Counted from the stretch's first letter, positions 10,941 to 22,690 are shown. The stretch is DNA of 64,000 nt from Monodelphis domestica (GCF_027887165.1 NC_077232.1:9593559-9657558), one strand, 5' to 3'. Program-made: numbers and translations. Notes: generated by a model not told the origin, from the letters alone.

Positions 10941-11262
10941 CGCAGCCCCTCCCCAGCCCCCGAGCCGGGTAAGAAAGGCCCCCACAGTGGGGTCGCGGGC
11001 ACTAACGTCCTCCCCTCCCACCAGGCCCCGCTAACCGCCCCCAAACAGGGCCGCTGGACCCCCCAACCCATCCCGGGCCAGGGGGGCGGGCTGGGGGGGC
11101 CGGGGCAGGAGGGGCCGCGAGTGCTGCCCCCCAACATGGCGCTTCTCCCCAGATCCTCCCCGGGGGCTGCAGTCCCAGCTCTGAGGACACCCGTCAGCTC
11201 CGGATGTGCCGCCCCCGACCCCGGGGCCCTCCCCGCGTGTTCAATAAATGGTTCTGCTCAGG
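10936..11262 (+). other. MACROD1: MACROD1 terminal exon, 3' UTR and poly(A) signal
   Basis: The last acceptor (CTTCCAG ending 10935) adds two coding nucleotides and TGA, then the UTR. AATAAA is at 11243-11248, followed by GT-rich sequence, so cleavage is expected near 11262. A possible extra UTR intron (GTAAGA after 10968, CACCAG before 11025) is visible but unproven. Confidence 0.75.
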
Positions 11263-11339
11263 CCGAGTCTTCGCTGTTTCTGTCCCCCCCCCCCCCCCGG
11301 GCCCCCCAGCCCGCCCTGCCCAGGGAGGCGGCTGCCGCT

Positions 11340-12194
11340 TTGCCAACAACGAGTTCACATTTATTGAGGCGATACAGTTGCACAGAACACACGGCCACGC
11401 GCCCTGCCCGCGGGGGGCTCACAGTCTAGGAGGAGGCGGACAAACCAGTCGTTCTGGGGCTCTTCTGTGGCGCGGATGGCGCTGGGGAGGGAGACCCGCC
11501 TGCCTTCCCCCGGTGGAAGCATGGAGAACTCGGAAGAGAGCAGAGAAACGCCAGTCAAGGCCCCGTGAGCCAAAGCGGGGGAGGGGCAGAGCAGGGGGAG
11601 GGGCGGGGGAGGCCGGGCGCTGCCCCCTGGATGATGGCAGCCCCCGGGCCCGGGGCATGGGGCATGGGGGGCTGCGCCATGCTGCTGCAGGGTGGCACTG
11701 CCCTCTGCTGGGGGCAGAGCGAAGAACAAGCCAAACCTTCTAAGAAGCGAGAGCAGGGCAGGCGCCAGGAAGGCAGAAGCAGGGGACGGGAGGGCGGAGG
11801 CAGCCGGAGGCCGGGCCGCCCCTCCGTCCGCGGGGCTCGAGCCCGGGCAAGACTGGCAGCGGCCAGAGCAGTGGAAGCACAGTGGGGCTCCCCGGGGAGG
11901 GAGTCCGGATCCCGACCCGAGGCCGGTGGAAGGATGCGACGAGGGCGCCACTCAGCCCGGGAGGAAGGGCAGGAGGCGCCGGTGCCCTCCCCAGGGCGCG
12001 CAGCAGCAGCAATACACGGGCGCGCACACACGGCCTCACCACCAGCATCCCCTTTAATAAAACACGCACGGTCATGGGTGACAGGGAGGGGGAGGGACAG
12101 TGAAACATACCATTTACAACCACAAGAAACCTGTCCATGTCGAACGCCTGTGAGCGGGGGAGGGGAGGGGCGGGGCGGGCGGGCCGGGCGCCGC
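11340..12194 (-). other. OTUB1: OTUB1 3' UTR with poly(A) signal
   Basis: Antisense AATAAA (TTTATT at 11360-11365) closes the OTUB1 transcript. The UTR runs from there to the stop codon at 12195. Only about 100 bp separate this signal from the MACROD1 signal on the other strand, so the two transcripts end almost on top of each other. Confidence 0.75.
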
Positions 12195-15100
12195 CTATTT
12201 GTACAGGATGTCGTAGTGTCCGGGCCTGTACAGGAGGTACACCTTGGGCTCCGAGCCCTCCGGGAACACGTGGGGGTTGGTGGTGCCGCCCTCCCCGCGG
12301 TCCATGTACTCCACCTGGATGGAGACGCTGAGGGCCTGCGCCAGCGCGATGATGTGGATGTGGTCGCTCTCCTTGCACATGGGCTCCACCTCCTACAGGG
12401 GACCAGACACGTGACGGGCAGGAAGGGGCGCCCCATTCCCAGCCCTCCTGCCCGGGCACCAGCTCCCTTTGGGAAACTCAGACCGGGGACACCCCCCCCG
12501 CCAGATGATGTTTTGGGCACACCAGGACTGGCACCACTGGCACAAGGACCCCTGGGTGGGTGCACCAGGACTGGCACCACTGACACAAGGACTCCTGGGC
12601 AGGCACACCAGGGCTGGCACTGCCAACTGGAGCACCCACACTCTGGAGGTCAGAAGATGGGGGGGGGGGGTCCTACCTGCTGGCAGAACTCCTTGACGGT
12701 CCGTCCCCCCTCAATGAAGTGCTCAAAGAACTTGCTTTCCCGCTGCAGGTAGCCCGAGGTGAGCAGCCGCAGGTAGACCACCAGGTAGTCCGAGGTGCTC
12801 TGGTCGTTGAAGGAGGCCAGCAGTTCGGCCACCGACGTCTGCTTCTCCACCTGCTCGATCAGGTCCATGAACTGCCCAGAGGGAGGCAAGGGACGCCAGT
12901 GAGGCCCTCAGCCGGCCCGGGGCCTGCCCACCCGCAGCGGGGGAGGGGCCAGCTCACCCACCGTGTTGTGGAAATCTTCAATTGTGAACTCGGTGAAGCC
13001 CTGGGACACCAAGTCCTCTTTGCTCTTGGCAGAGATGGCTTTGAACCTGCAGGAGGCGGCAAAGATCACTGAAGGGAGGCGGGGGAGGCAGAGAACCCGG
13101 GCCGGGGCACCGCCTGGCACCAACGAGGCAGAACAGAGATGCCCGGAGCACTGCCATGGGGGGACGGAAGCTCAGGTGGGGCCGGGGCCTGCTCGGAATC
13201 GATCGAGTCTGCTTCCTCGTGTAAAACTAGCAGCTCACACTAGCGTGTGGTCCGCAAGGGGCCGTGAAGGCCAGGCTCCCTGCTGCCCAGAGCCCGGCCT
13301 GGAAGGGATCCCCGGGGGAAGGCCTCAGCCCTTTGGTCACCTCTGCAGCTCTTTGCTGTCTTCCAGAAGGGCCTCCAGGTGGGAGAACCCAAAGGCTCGG
13401 TAGAAGCAGTTGCCGTCGGGCCTGGTCTTTCGGATGTAGGAGTATTTTTTGTGTAGGTCCTGCAGGGATAATGGAAGTGTAAACGGATGTTCGGAGCCTT
13501 GGAAGAATGGGACGTTCTCTCAACATGGAACTGGGGGGGGCTGAAGGCTGTCACACCTGGGGTCCCCCAACCACAGGAGGAGGAACTGACGTCTTCAGAA
13601 AGAGAGGCCACGGCCACCGCCTGTGGAGGCGCACGCACAAGGTGGTCCAGGTCCCCACTGGGCTAGGGCTCTGGCCAAATGGGCCGGCCACATTACCCAG
13701 GAAGTGGCTGGCTGACCACCGCTTGTCTAGCTGTGATCAAGCCGCTCGGAGCTCCCCAAAAACCCTCTCCCTGTACCTTGATCTTCTGTTGGTAGATGTT
13801 GTCATCCTCCGCATACTCCTTGTACAGCACAGAGAGCTCCAGGCGCTCGGAGACCAGCGGGTTCTGGACAGCAATCTACGGGAGGGAGGGACAGGAGCAG
13901 CGACTTGACAGGTCCAAGAAAGCATCCACCTCTACCACAATCCCCTTTGAAGAACACGGGAGCCTGGGGCCCCACGCAAGTCCCCACTGTGTCTCTTTCT
14001 GGGGTCTGGGAAGAGGCCCAGGGCCCAAAGAACCAAAAGCTGGGCCTCGCACTAAGAGATGCTTTTGGTCCAGGCCTGAGAGACTCCAGTAAGAGTCACT
14101 CTATAGCAGGAGGGCTCAGCTTTCAAAGAAATCCCCCCGGGGACTGGTTAAGGGGCTTGGCCAACATCACCTTGGACAGGTCATTAGCAGGATCTGAATC
14201 CAGCCTTTCTGAGCTCCAAGGACAACAGATCCGCATTCCTGTCCCCCAACAAGGCCCAAGGCCCACTCAGCGGAATGGACGAAGGATTCTGCCATAGAGG
14301 AGCCCAAGCCCAACCAGAAGAGCACAGGGTGAAGGCCCCGCCCCCCACATCCCTCTGCCCCTCACCTCTTGCTGAATTCGGTCCTGCTGGGCCATGATGG
14401 CTTCATCATAGGCCAAACAGTTAACTCCTGCAAAAAGAAAGGAAACCAGAAGGCAGATGAAAAGCCCTTGCGGTCCGTGCCCTGCTCAGCTCAGACACCT
14501 TGGGTCAGGCCCACTGAGCACGGGGTTCAAGGCCCAGCTCTGCTGCTGACCTGCCTCAGTCTGCAACCAAGACTAAGCAGAGGCCCCCTACTGGAGCCTG
14601 GAGCGCCCCACTCAGTACGGGCAGCCCAGAAGGGAGGCAACAATGGCTCAAGGCTAAGGTGAGCAGGAAACTTTCCAGAGTCCAGCACCGCCACAGAGCA
14701 GGCCGCCTCCTGGGCCTGGCCTTCCGCTGGGACTCTTGGCTCCTTTGTCCACTGGAAGCCATCCTGCCCCTCCCAGGCAGTAACATGACTCCGCCGGGTG
14801 TCTGGGGGAGGGGGCAGGGGCTAAGCGAGCTGGGGACGCCGCGGGGCTCTGGGGAGCACAGCCCCGACCCTCCTGCCCCATCTAGGCCCAGATCTGGCTG
14901 GCCCAGGCCTAACAAGTGTCTGGTAGCAGAGGTAGGTCCCAGACCATGAAGCACCTGGGGAGGGGGAGGGGAGGGTGCCCCAGAAAGAACGAGAGGCTGG
15001 ACCAGGCCGAGTGGCAGCTCGAGGAAGGGGCACAGCGCGCAGAAAGCAGCCGCAGGTCCATGGGCACCGGATGGGTCCCAAGAGGGGGAGGGGACCGGTA

Positions 15101-15639
15101 AAACTGAAGGATGGGGCGGGGGTGGAGCATGCCCGCCGTAGGGGGCGTAAGGAGGGGCCCAGGTGTAAGGGGCGGGACGGGGCGGGTCCGAGAGACAGAG
15201 GCTCCGCCCTGCCGCGCAGAGGGAGGGAGAAGGCGCGCGCCCGCGGGGGCGCAGGTGCGCGCGAGGGGCGGCCGCCGTCGCCGCAGCCTCGGTCTGGCCC
15301 TGGGCGCGCGCTCCTGTCTCGGGTGCATCGTGCGCAGGCGCGCTTGCCCCTGCCCGCGCCCGTGCGCCCGCCCCTCCCCCCTCCCCCGCCCCCGCCCCCG
15401 CCCGCGCGGCCGGGGGGTCTCCGGCGGCGGCTGCTTCCCCAGCCCGTGGGGGGGAAGCGATGGAGCCCGCGCGCCCCGCCCCAGCTCCCCGGTCCCCGAC
15501 CCTGGCCTCCTCCGTAACGGCCGGATCCCGCATCGCCCGCCCTCCCCAGGGGTTCCCGACCTCCGCCCCCGCGGCCGCTACCTTCGGAGTCGCTTCCCAG
15601 CGGCTCCGGCTTCTGCTGCTGAGGTTCCTCCGCCGCCAT
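12195..15639 (-). CDS. OTUB1: OTUB1, K48-specific deubiquitinase of the OTU family
   Basis: Seven coding exons on the minus strand: 15639-15582, 14427-14366, 13875-13777, 13459-13341, 13046-12962, 12871-12677 and 12392-12195. They join in frame to 816 nt, or 271 residues plus stop, exactly the human length. Start MAAEEPQQQK; the catalytic Asp88 and Cys91 are in TRPDGNCFYRAFG and His265 is in RPGHYDILYK. OTUB1 cleaves K48-linked ubiquitin chains and also blocks UBC13/UBCH5 E2 enzymes through its N-terminal helix, which dampens the RNF168 DNA-damage response. The sequence is almost identical to recalled human OTUB1, with mild changes such as Pro11, Glu in LEALLED and Val in NPHVFPEG. The gene is intact. 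It reads away from a CpG-island promoter at about 15640-15800 and converges with MACROD1. Confidence 0.98.
12514..12630. repeat. 43-bp minisatellite in OTUB1 last intron
   Basis: The word ACCAGGACTGGCACCACTG starts at 12521 and recurs at 12564, and a diverged copy begins at 12607. This gives a period of 43 bp over about 2.6 copies. It lies wholly inside the intron between the two last OTUB1 coding exons and carries no coding signal. Confidence 0.85.
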
Positions 15640-15850
15640 CTTTAAACAGCGCCGCACCCTCGACCACTTCCGGGTTATTAGCGCCTCTCCTCCCGGAAGT
15701 AAACGCCCGCCCGCCGCCCCGGCCTCCGCGCACCATAGCAACGGCCCTAGCAACTGAAGTCCCCGCCCCCTCCCCGCCGCGTCTTAGCGTTGGGCCGCCT
15801 AGGCAGCGGGAAGCCAGTGATGAGGAAGTAGAGGTCCCAAGCTAAGTCCA
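15100..15850 (-). promoter_or_regulatory. OTUB1: OTUB1 CpG-island promoter
   Basis: A dense CpG stretch covers exon 1 and its surroundings. Two opposed ETS-type sites, ACTTCCGG at 15666-15673 and CCGGAAGT at 15693-15700, lie just upstream of the start codon. Read on the minus strand the start context is AAAGATGGCGGCGG, which overlaps a YY1-type motif. There is no TATA box. This is the usual anatomy of a housekeeping promoter. Confidence 0.7.
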
Positions 15851-18642
15851 GGCTGGCTATTGTACAGATGGGAACTCCGAGGCAGAGAAAGGGCTCGTGC
15901 AGCTGGTGCGTCCTCTTTCATTGTACCTCTAAGATCACTAACTATCACAAAGAGACCAGTCATGGTCCCATTCACTCATTGACAGATGGAAAAACTGAGG
16001 CCAGAGAAGGCACCCACACTTCCTCAGGAGGGTCTAGGACAGGATTCAAATCCAGACCAGCCTGACTCCCGGCCAGGCTCTTCCACCCTCAGCATGGCCT
16101 AAGGCCGGGTCTTAAACCCACTTCAGGATCACTCAGCTCCTCCCCAATAGGGAGAGGACCAGATTCAGGCCCCAAGAGACTTCTGACCTTGTCTCCCCCT
16201 TAGTCTACAAACAAGCCAAATGAAAGTCACAAAGCGTCAGAATCGGAATCCAGGTCCTCTGACTTCAGATTTCATTGTTTTTCCAGGAGAGACTCATACA
16301 GGGCATGTTGGCATGTTCTTCTCACCCCAAAATTCAGAGCTAAAGCCTTGGAGATCCCCAAATCTTAGAAGGGGCCTCAGTGGAGTCCAGCTTGTAATGG
16401 AAGGGCATCCCCTTCCTACCTTCTCCTTCAAGGAGTGATCACTCCCTCGCGCCCCCTCCACCCCACCAAGGCGGCCCACGCTCTGACCCAGCTCTATTGG
16501 GTGCAAAATGTTGTCCCAATATCAAGTCTAACACCCCTTCATGGCCTGCTCCCTCCCCTGCCTGATGGTCCTTCAGATTCTTTGAGAGGGAGCATGTGGC
16601 TCCCATCTGCAGTGCCTCCATTTATGCTCCTGTGACATGGGCTTGAGCCCCTCCCCGTCCTGCTAACCCTCAGCTGTGGCGCCCAGGACTGAGCTCACAC
16701 CATAGTGGCCGGCCAGAGCGCAGCAACTTCTCATTTGCTCCTCCCTGGAAGCTGGGCTTCGATGGCCGGCTCCAGGCTGCAGAGGGCAGCTGTCTAGCAG
16801 GGCAAAGCCTCCGGCCAGGGTCCCAGGCTGGGCATTTATCCCCCCTCTTTCATCTGATTATATTTTTAATCCTTTCAGAAACTGCTCATCATCCAGGGGG
16901 CCTGGCGTCCTGCTTAGCTCGTCCCATCTATGCGTGGCCAGAATGTCTGGCAGCACCGGGCTAAGGCCAGAGCCCTGAGGGTCCTGGGGAGGCCCCCTGC
17001 CAAGTCCTCCGGGTAGCCCATTGGGCCATGAGAACAGGGACCCGAAGATCCAGGGAGAGAATTCAGCGCCCAGAGGTGACATCACGTCTGGCCCAGCTCC
17101 TCTCCCCTCCCAGATTCCTCCTTAGCCACCGAGAGTTCCTGCTTGCCCTTTCCAGACAGGAAATGACTGACTTGGGATGTTGCGAGTGTAGACATGTCGG
17201 CGCTGGGGCTGGGCTGCCTCGGAGGGGAGCTCCCTACCCCCGGCCTGGTCCACCTTCGCGTTCTCACACCCAGGGCCCCGGCAGGTGGGGGACCAAAGCC
17301 TGAGGAGCCCTTGAGGAAGGGGACAGAAGAACGGAATGGCTTGTTGGAAACCCGAGCCACGTGGAGGGGTTCAGAACAGACAGTCCGAGGCCCTTGGGAG
17401 GTCTGGAAGCTGAGCTTGGAGTGAGACGATGATCAGGAAGGTAAATCCAGCCAAGACTGTCCCATGCAGTGAAGCAGGGCCTCGGACCCCCCCCCCCCGA
17501 CCCCCCCATGCCCCTTCCCCCCCCCCCCAAACGGTGGCCATCTCCTAGGGCCCATCTCCGAGTCCCCCTCCTCTGCCAGACTGCTCTTACAAGGCCCCGT
17601 CCCTTCCCTTGCTAGACCAGGGGCCTCTGGAGCCTGCCCTGCGCTCTGGGTCCCTCCTTTCCTTCCTCCCACAGTCCCATTCTCAGCCGCCTGGGAGCGC
17701 AGGGCAGGGAAGGCCTGGACCTCCACAGCTGGCTCTGCCCGGTAGCCGCCCCGCAGAGAGGCGGCCCGCTTCTGCGGCCTGCCCAGCCTTGCGTCCCCTT
17801 GCCTGGGGTTTCCGCCGGCTTCCAAGGAGTGTGGCTGCGCCAGGCCCCTCTCCGGTCACAAGGGGGCACCGCCATGGCGGAGAGCCCCGGCCTCCAGCCA
17901 GACCCAGGGAGCCTGGGAGGGGGGACGCAGTAGGACTGGAGGTGGGCTGCAGGGAGCCATAGTCACCCTCCGAGGGGACCGGGCTGCTTCGTGGGGTGAC
18001 TCAGGCTCTCCCCTCCCCAGACGAGCCTGTTCGCCCAGGGACAAGCCCTGGAGTCTTGGCCAGTCCGGGTCTGCCAAGCAGGCAGCCAGGGCGCTTCCTG
18101 GGAATTCCGAGGAATTCCGAGGGCTGCTCGATAGTTACGGCAGCAACAGCCACCCCACGTCACCGCCTGACCACTAAACCACTGCCGGTACTCCAGCACA
18201 GGAGGGAAGGCCAGGGCCTTGGCAGGGTAGCCGTTACCAGGAACACCTGCAAGGCTTGTTGCCCGCTTGGCACTGCCTTCTTGCCCAGCCTCAGGACTGG
18301 GGCACAGGTTGCCCCCTCTCCTTCCCCACCATGATTTCCTGGCCCGAAATAAGATAGGCAGGCAGCGGAGAGGCGGTTCTGAAAGAACAAGGTGGCAGCG
18401 CCCCAACGGACACCCCCGTCCTTCCCCCACCCAGGAACCCCTCCTGGAGGGCCCGGTTCTACGGCCAAGATCAAGAATGAGTTCATCCCAGCTCGGTCAC
18501 GACTGAGCTAGCTCTTGATGTCAGGTGGAAATGGGCAACGTCCCTCTTATCCAATAGATCAGGAGAGGCCCTCACGCTGCCACAGGTGAGGGTCTCCTGA
18601 AGATTCCCTTTTGAAGGAACCCTCTGAAATGTCCTGGTTCTA
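15850..18642. other. OTUB1-COX8A intergenic stretch
   Basis: Antisense MIR lies at about 15962-16075 ('gatggaaaaactgaggccag', 'aggattcaaatccag'). An AT-rich patch at 16840-16880 ('gattatatttttaatcc') has no assigned role. Long C-runs occur at 17488-17528 and a short tandem 'ggaattccga' at 18101-18120. Open frames here lack splice and family support. Confidence 0.5.
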
Positions 18643-18643
18643 G

Positions 18644-18847
18644 GGGGCAGCTGGGTAGCTCAGTGGATGGAGAGCCAGGCCGAGAGATGGGAGGTCTTGG
18701 GTTCAAATCTGACCTCAGACACTTCCCAGCTATGTAACCCTGGACAAGTCACTTGACCCCCAGGCCTAGCCCTGACTATTCTTCTGCCTTAGAACCAATA
18801 CACAGTATTATTCTAAGATGGAAGGTGAGAGTTAAAAAAAATGCAAC
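18644..18847 (+). repeat. Full-length marsupial tRNA-like SINE with target duplication
   Basis: The copy runs from the head GGGGCAGCTGGGTAGCTCAG to an A-rich tail. It is flanked by direct repeats GTCCTGGTTCTAG at 18631-18643 and 18848-18860. The perfect 13-bp duplication marks it as a retroposed insertion that has changed little since. Confidence 0.95.
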
Positions 18848-18929
18848 GTCCTGGTTCTAGAGGCCCAGGCCAGGGCAGTGATAGAGTCCACAGCACATTC
18901 TGAATGGGGCTACTCCTAAAGGACTGAAT

Positions 18930-19128
18930 TTTAAAGCAGGGGAAGGGAATAAGCGTTTATTAGGCACGTATACATTCCACAAGCCTGGGAGGGACAGGTG
19001 GTTATGATCCTCATTCTTCAGTGAAGACTGAGGCAAAGGGGCCAAATGACTTGCCTGAGTTCCCTCTGCTAGTATATGTGTGAAGCTGGATTTGAACCCA
19101 GGCCTTCCTGACTCCAGCACTGGCAGGG
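18930..19128 (-). repeat. MIR/THER-type SINE, minus strand
   Basis: Words are 'aataagcgtttattaggcac' at the left, 'actgaggcaaaggggccaaa', 'gacttgcctgag' and 'ggatttgaacccaggccttc'. It lies downstream of COX8A. Confidence 0.7.
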
Positions 19129-19550
19129 GAGGACAATAATACGGAGGGGCCACCCCAAAAGGGGTCCTTAGAACTTGCCAGTCATCAAGCACCAGCCAGG
19201 GCTGACGGAGAGCACCCCTTGGGGTCCCTTTAACCAGGAGTTGTCCGAGGAGGGCTCCCAACACCGCTCTTGGTCCAAGTCCGCCCAGACGGACATTACA
19301 CTCAGACAAGGTGGACTTTAGACATTTCGCTACTTTATTTTCACATGCCGGAGGTGCCACCTGCCCAGGCCAGAATACAAGCGCTCGGCCGGCAGCTCCA
19401 ATGGAAGAATCAAGTGGTCATGATTGAGGCCAGAAGGACGCGGTGGTGGAAGGATCCCCAACCAAGGAATGCAGGGAAGAGCGTATGGTCAAGAGGGGCC
19501 TGGGTGGCCGGAGGTCCCTGGACTGCGGGAGGAGAGCTCAGGAGCCCCCC

Positions 19551-20386
19551 TTACTCCTTCTTCTTATAGCTGTCCATGTGGGACAAGATCCAGCCAGGCG
19601 GCAGCAGGAGGCACAGGAAGCAGGTTGTCATGGCGATGAGCTTGTCCTGAAAGGGCACAAAACACACCCCGGACTGTCAAGTCACCAAGCCCCAAAGGCA
19701 GCTCCAAGTCCCGGCCCAGTTCTCTCCTCTCCTCTGGTGGCCACTTCTACGGCCACAGAGCGCACCGGCATCGGCTGCCAGTGTTGCCACTCCTGGCCCC
19801 TGGGTGGACCCGGGGCTCCCCAAAGACACGGCGTGGCCAAACAGGAGCAGAGGCCTAGGAAGAGCCTCCCCCCCCCCCCCCCCCAGCCAGGCCAGGCACT
19901 CCTGGAGGCGGCGGCTCCACTCGCTCCGGAGCATTTTCTTGGGCCCTTGCTGGGTGTCGGGCCTTGGACAAGGCCAGCCTGCCCAGCAGGAGTTCCACAG
20001 CGGAAAGGCCCGGGATTGGGAGGGTAGCCCAAGAGGGCTTCCTATAGGGGCAGGCAGGGCTTGAGATGGGACTTGAGGGAGAGCCTGGGGCCTCCTTCAG
20101 TCCCCCACCCCCACGAAGCTACCAAATGCCTATAAGGCGGCTCCCGGGTCCCGCGGCCCGGCCCAGTCAACAGGTTCGGCCCCTCAGACATCAGATCGGC
20201 CGCGGCCACCGATCTTCTCCAAAGTAAAAGGGGCTGAGCGGTGGCCCCTCCCCCCAGCCGCCTCCTCACCCCCAGGCTCAGCTCCTCCCGGGCCGGACGT
20301 GCGTGCAGGGGTGCGCGTTGCACGCGTATGAGGCCGCGCGCAGGGCGGGTCAGGCCGCTTAGCAGTCGTGGAGCCAGAGCGGACAT
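19551..20386 (-). CDS. COX8A: COX8A, cytochrome c oxidase subunit 8A
   Basis: Two coding exons on the minus strand, 20386-20270 and 19646-19551 (stop TAA 19551-19553), joined at a GTGAGG donor and a TTTCAG acceptor. They give 70 residues against 69 in human. Residues 1 to about 25 (MSALAPRLLSGLTRPARGL...) form an Arg-rich, acid-free mitochondrial presequence. Exon 2 supplies the single membrane helix, MTTCFLCLLLPPGWILSHM, followed by a Lys-rich tail. The subunit is a small nuclear-encoded part of complex IV in the inner membrane. The PxGWILSH core is the family signature. The segment just before the helix (SLG-DKLIAM) differs from human KLGIMELAVG. An antisense AATAAA (TTTATT 19334-19339) closes the transcript. 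The same order and strand relation to OTUB1 is found in human. Confidence 0.95.
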
Positions 20387-20620
20387 GGCGGCGTCGGGGA
20401 CGAGGCCGGGACAAACAAATGCAGCAGCGGCCGGGTATCCCACAGAAGAGAAGCCAAGGTCGCACGGGAGAAATGACAACACCAGCCGGAAGCGGGAACC
20501 AGGAAGAGGCGGGACCGGGTTTACGGAGATGACGCACATTATCGTCCGCCTCTCGCGTCCCGGCTTCTTTTCCCGCGTCTCCGCGAAACGGCCAATCAGG
20601 TGGTAGGATGGGTGAGGGGG
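20387..20620 (-). promoter_or_regulatory. COX8A: COX8A promoter region
   Basis: A CpG-rich, TATA-less stretch upstream of the start codon. It contains an ETS-like CCGGAAGC at 20486-20493 and a CCAAT box on the plus strand (GGCCAATCAG, 20590-20599). ETS/GABPA-type sites are common in promoters of respiratory-chain genes. The exact start site cannot be read. Confidence 0.55.
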
Positions 20621-22485
20621 TGTGGTCCTGTAGGGATGGGGCGGGGCATGATGGGGAGAAGGCGGGGCCGAAGCCAAGAGGGGTAGGAGGAGGGGAGGGA
20701 CCAGAAGACTTGGGAGGGGGAAGAAGAGGGTGGGGAAGAAGGCGGGGCCAGAGCAAAAGGGAGGGGAAGGAGAAGAAGGAGGAACTAGGGGAGGAAGCAA
20801 AAGGAGAGTTAAAGCGTGCTGGAAGGAAGGCCAAGGAAGAGGAGTGAAAAGGGAGTAAAGGTTAATGAATGAAAGAAGCTTTTATTACCGCGTGGGACGA
20901 GTACTGGACATCCTTGCGGAGCTTGCCCTAAGGAGGCTTCCGTTCTGACACGGAGGGAAAAGTCCGGGGCCTCGGAGGGGGACTCCTGCCGGGTCTGTCC
21001 TAATGATCCAGCCCCCGCGCTTTCTCCTGCCCCGACCCGTTGGCTTTACCGCCCGGCCGGCATTTGATGCCCCGGCGTGTGTTCTCAAAGGAGAAGGGAC
21101 GAAGGCAGAGCACTGGGGCCCCTGCAGAAACAGGGCCGCTGGAGGAAGGCTGAGCTCCGTCCTCGCTCCCTCTGGACCGCCCGCTGGACCTGTCCGCCGA
21201 TCTCAGCAGAGCCGCCCGTCTAGCCCAGGCATCTCAGCCATGTCCACAGAGATTAGAACCGAGGTCACGGGGGTTGGTGAAGCCACGAGGGGGGTGGGGA
21301 GGAGGCCCAGGAAGCTGCCCCAAAGCCAGCAGAAGAATTTGAGGGTCGGTAGCAGTTTTCAGGAGAGAACAGGCGGGGAAGTCAGGGGAGGAGGAGAGGA
21401 TGTCCACGAGGGAAATGGTCAGAGGGGTGCAGTGATGCCAAAGGCTGAGACCGCTAAAAACCTGAGAAAAGATCACCTTTTTGTGCAATGAATAAATCAC
21501 TGGATGCTGCGGCCATTTGAGTCCAGGATTAGGGGTGTGCGTGTGTTTGGCAAGAATTTCAGAGCCTTGCTAGCCGCTCCCCCAAGAGGGCAGCCCAGGT
21601 GGCACCTGGCACGTAGGCATCCCCTCTGCCCCCCATCCATAGGTGATGGGCATGAGCGCCTCCCAGTTCCGCACATGCCGGAGATGGTCTCTCTTCTAGG
21701 CTACGGGAGTCTTGAATCACTCCAAGAAGTTCCAGCCCCCAGCCCGGAAAAGGGACATTTTTAGGGAAAAGTCAAAGGCTGTTTAACCCTCCATTTCCAC
21801 CAAAATAAAGAAAACCCGGATCTTCCTCGTTAGTCAATCAGCATTTCTTAAGCTTCCAATCTGCGCCCCATTAAAGAGAATAAAGAAAATGCGACCTTTC
21901 CTGGGACTATTCAAAGTCCTCGGAGAGTTTTCTTTTGTCCAGTTTCGGGGAGTTCTGAAGGAGACTCTCCTGACTATATCCTAACAGCACAAAGTCCCTC
22001 TAGTTTTCTCCAAAATCCACTTTCAAAACGAGGAAGCCAATTCCCCAAGGGTAGAGCCAGGTTCCCTTTCCTCCAAGTCATTCCCACCATCCAACCCTTC
22101 CCCTAACCCATCTCCCCACCCAAAGAGTTCTCTAAAAGGTCCCACCCCTCCCCCTTTATATGAATGAACAAATGTGGGTTTTAGATCCAGCACTGGGGAA
22201 TCAATTCCTTTACCCACGAATGGTCCCGTTTTGTCCTGCAAATGGCCTCGCAAACCAAGTGAAAACCTATGGAGGAAGAAGAGGGAGGGAGAGAATTTAG
22301 AACTAAAAAAATCAGGGAAACCATGAGAACATTTTTGTTCATTTTTTTAAAGTGCCACAGAAAAGTCAGCCTTGTCTAAGCTTAAACGAAAGCTTGATCT
22401 TTCCTTATAAAATGCCCAAGTGAACAAAACAATCCATGGAGACCTTAAATGACAAGCTCTGAAATAGATACTGAAAAGGGCCGGG
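20620..22485. other. Gene-free stretch: purine-rich block and old repeat fragments
   Basis: Positions 20620-20850 are G/A-rich with GGGGAAGGAGAAG-like words. A fragment at about 20865-20960 ('gaaagaagcttttattaccg', 'ggagcttgccctaaggagg') resembles the L2-type tail common in marsupials. Positions 20980-21500 are CpG-containing but show no splice-supported ORF. From 21780 the sequence becomes AT-richer without recognisable elements. Confidence 0.4.
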
Positions 22486-22690
22486 GGAGGGAACAAGCAT
22501 TTATTGAACACCTCCTATATGCCAGGCACTGTGCTACGAACTTTAAAAGTGTTATCTCGTGACTCTCCCTACAATGTAGGAGGTAGCTGCTATTATTATC
22601 CTCGATTTACAGTTGAGACTGAGGCAGAGCACCTTCCCCAGATCACACAGCCAATAAGTGTCTGATGCTGGATTTGGACTTTTTCTTTGT
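22485..22690 (-). repeat. MIR/THER-type SINE, minus strand
   Basis: 'aacaagcatttattgaacac', 'atgccaggcactgtgctacg', 'ttattattatcctcgattta', 'cagatcacacagccaataag' occur in order. It is a long, fairly well-kept antisense CORE-SINE. Confidence 0.75.

Noticed and set aside
10032-11137. Long minus-strand frames (329 and 227 codons) opposite MACROD1 exons
   Set aside because: Shadow frames in very GC-rich exons; the real coding strand is fixed by splice sites and the macro-domain motifs.
11555-12752. Frames of 343 codons (-) and 395 codons (+) across the end of OTUB1
   Set aside because: They run through the OTUB1 UTR, exon and intron in wrong frames and lack any family signal.
14556-15845. Frames of 325 and 310 codons (-) and 244 codons (+) over the OTUB1 CpG island
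   Set aside because: Pro/Ala/Arg/Gly-rich composition is what a CpG island yields in any frame.
20980-21500. CpG-containing block with a 162-codon frame between COX8A and the actin gene
   Set aside because: No splice sites or domain fit; it contains repeat-like pieces and may be a remnant CpG cluster only.
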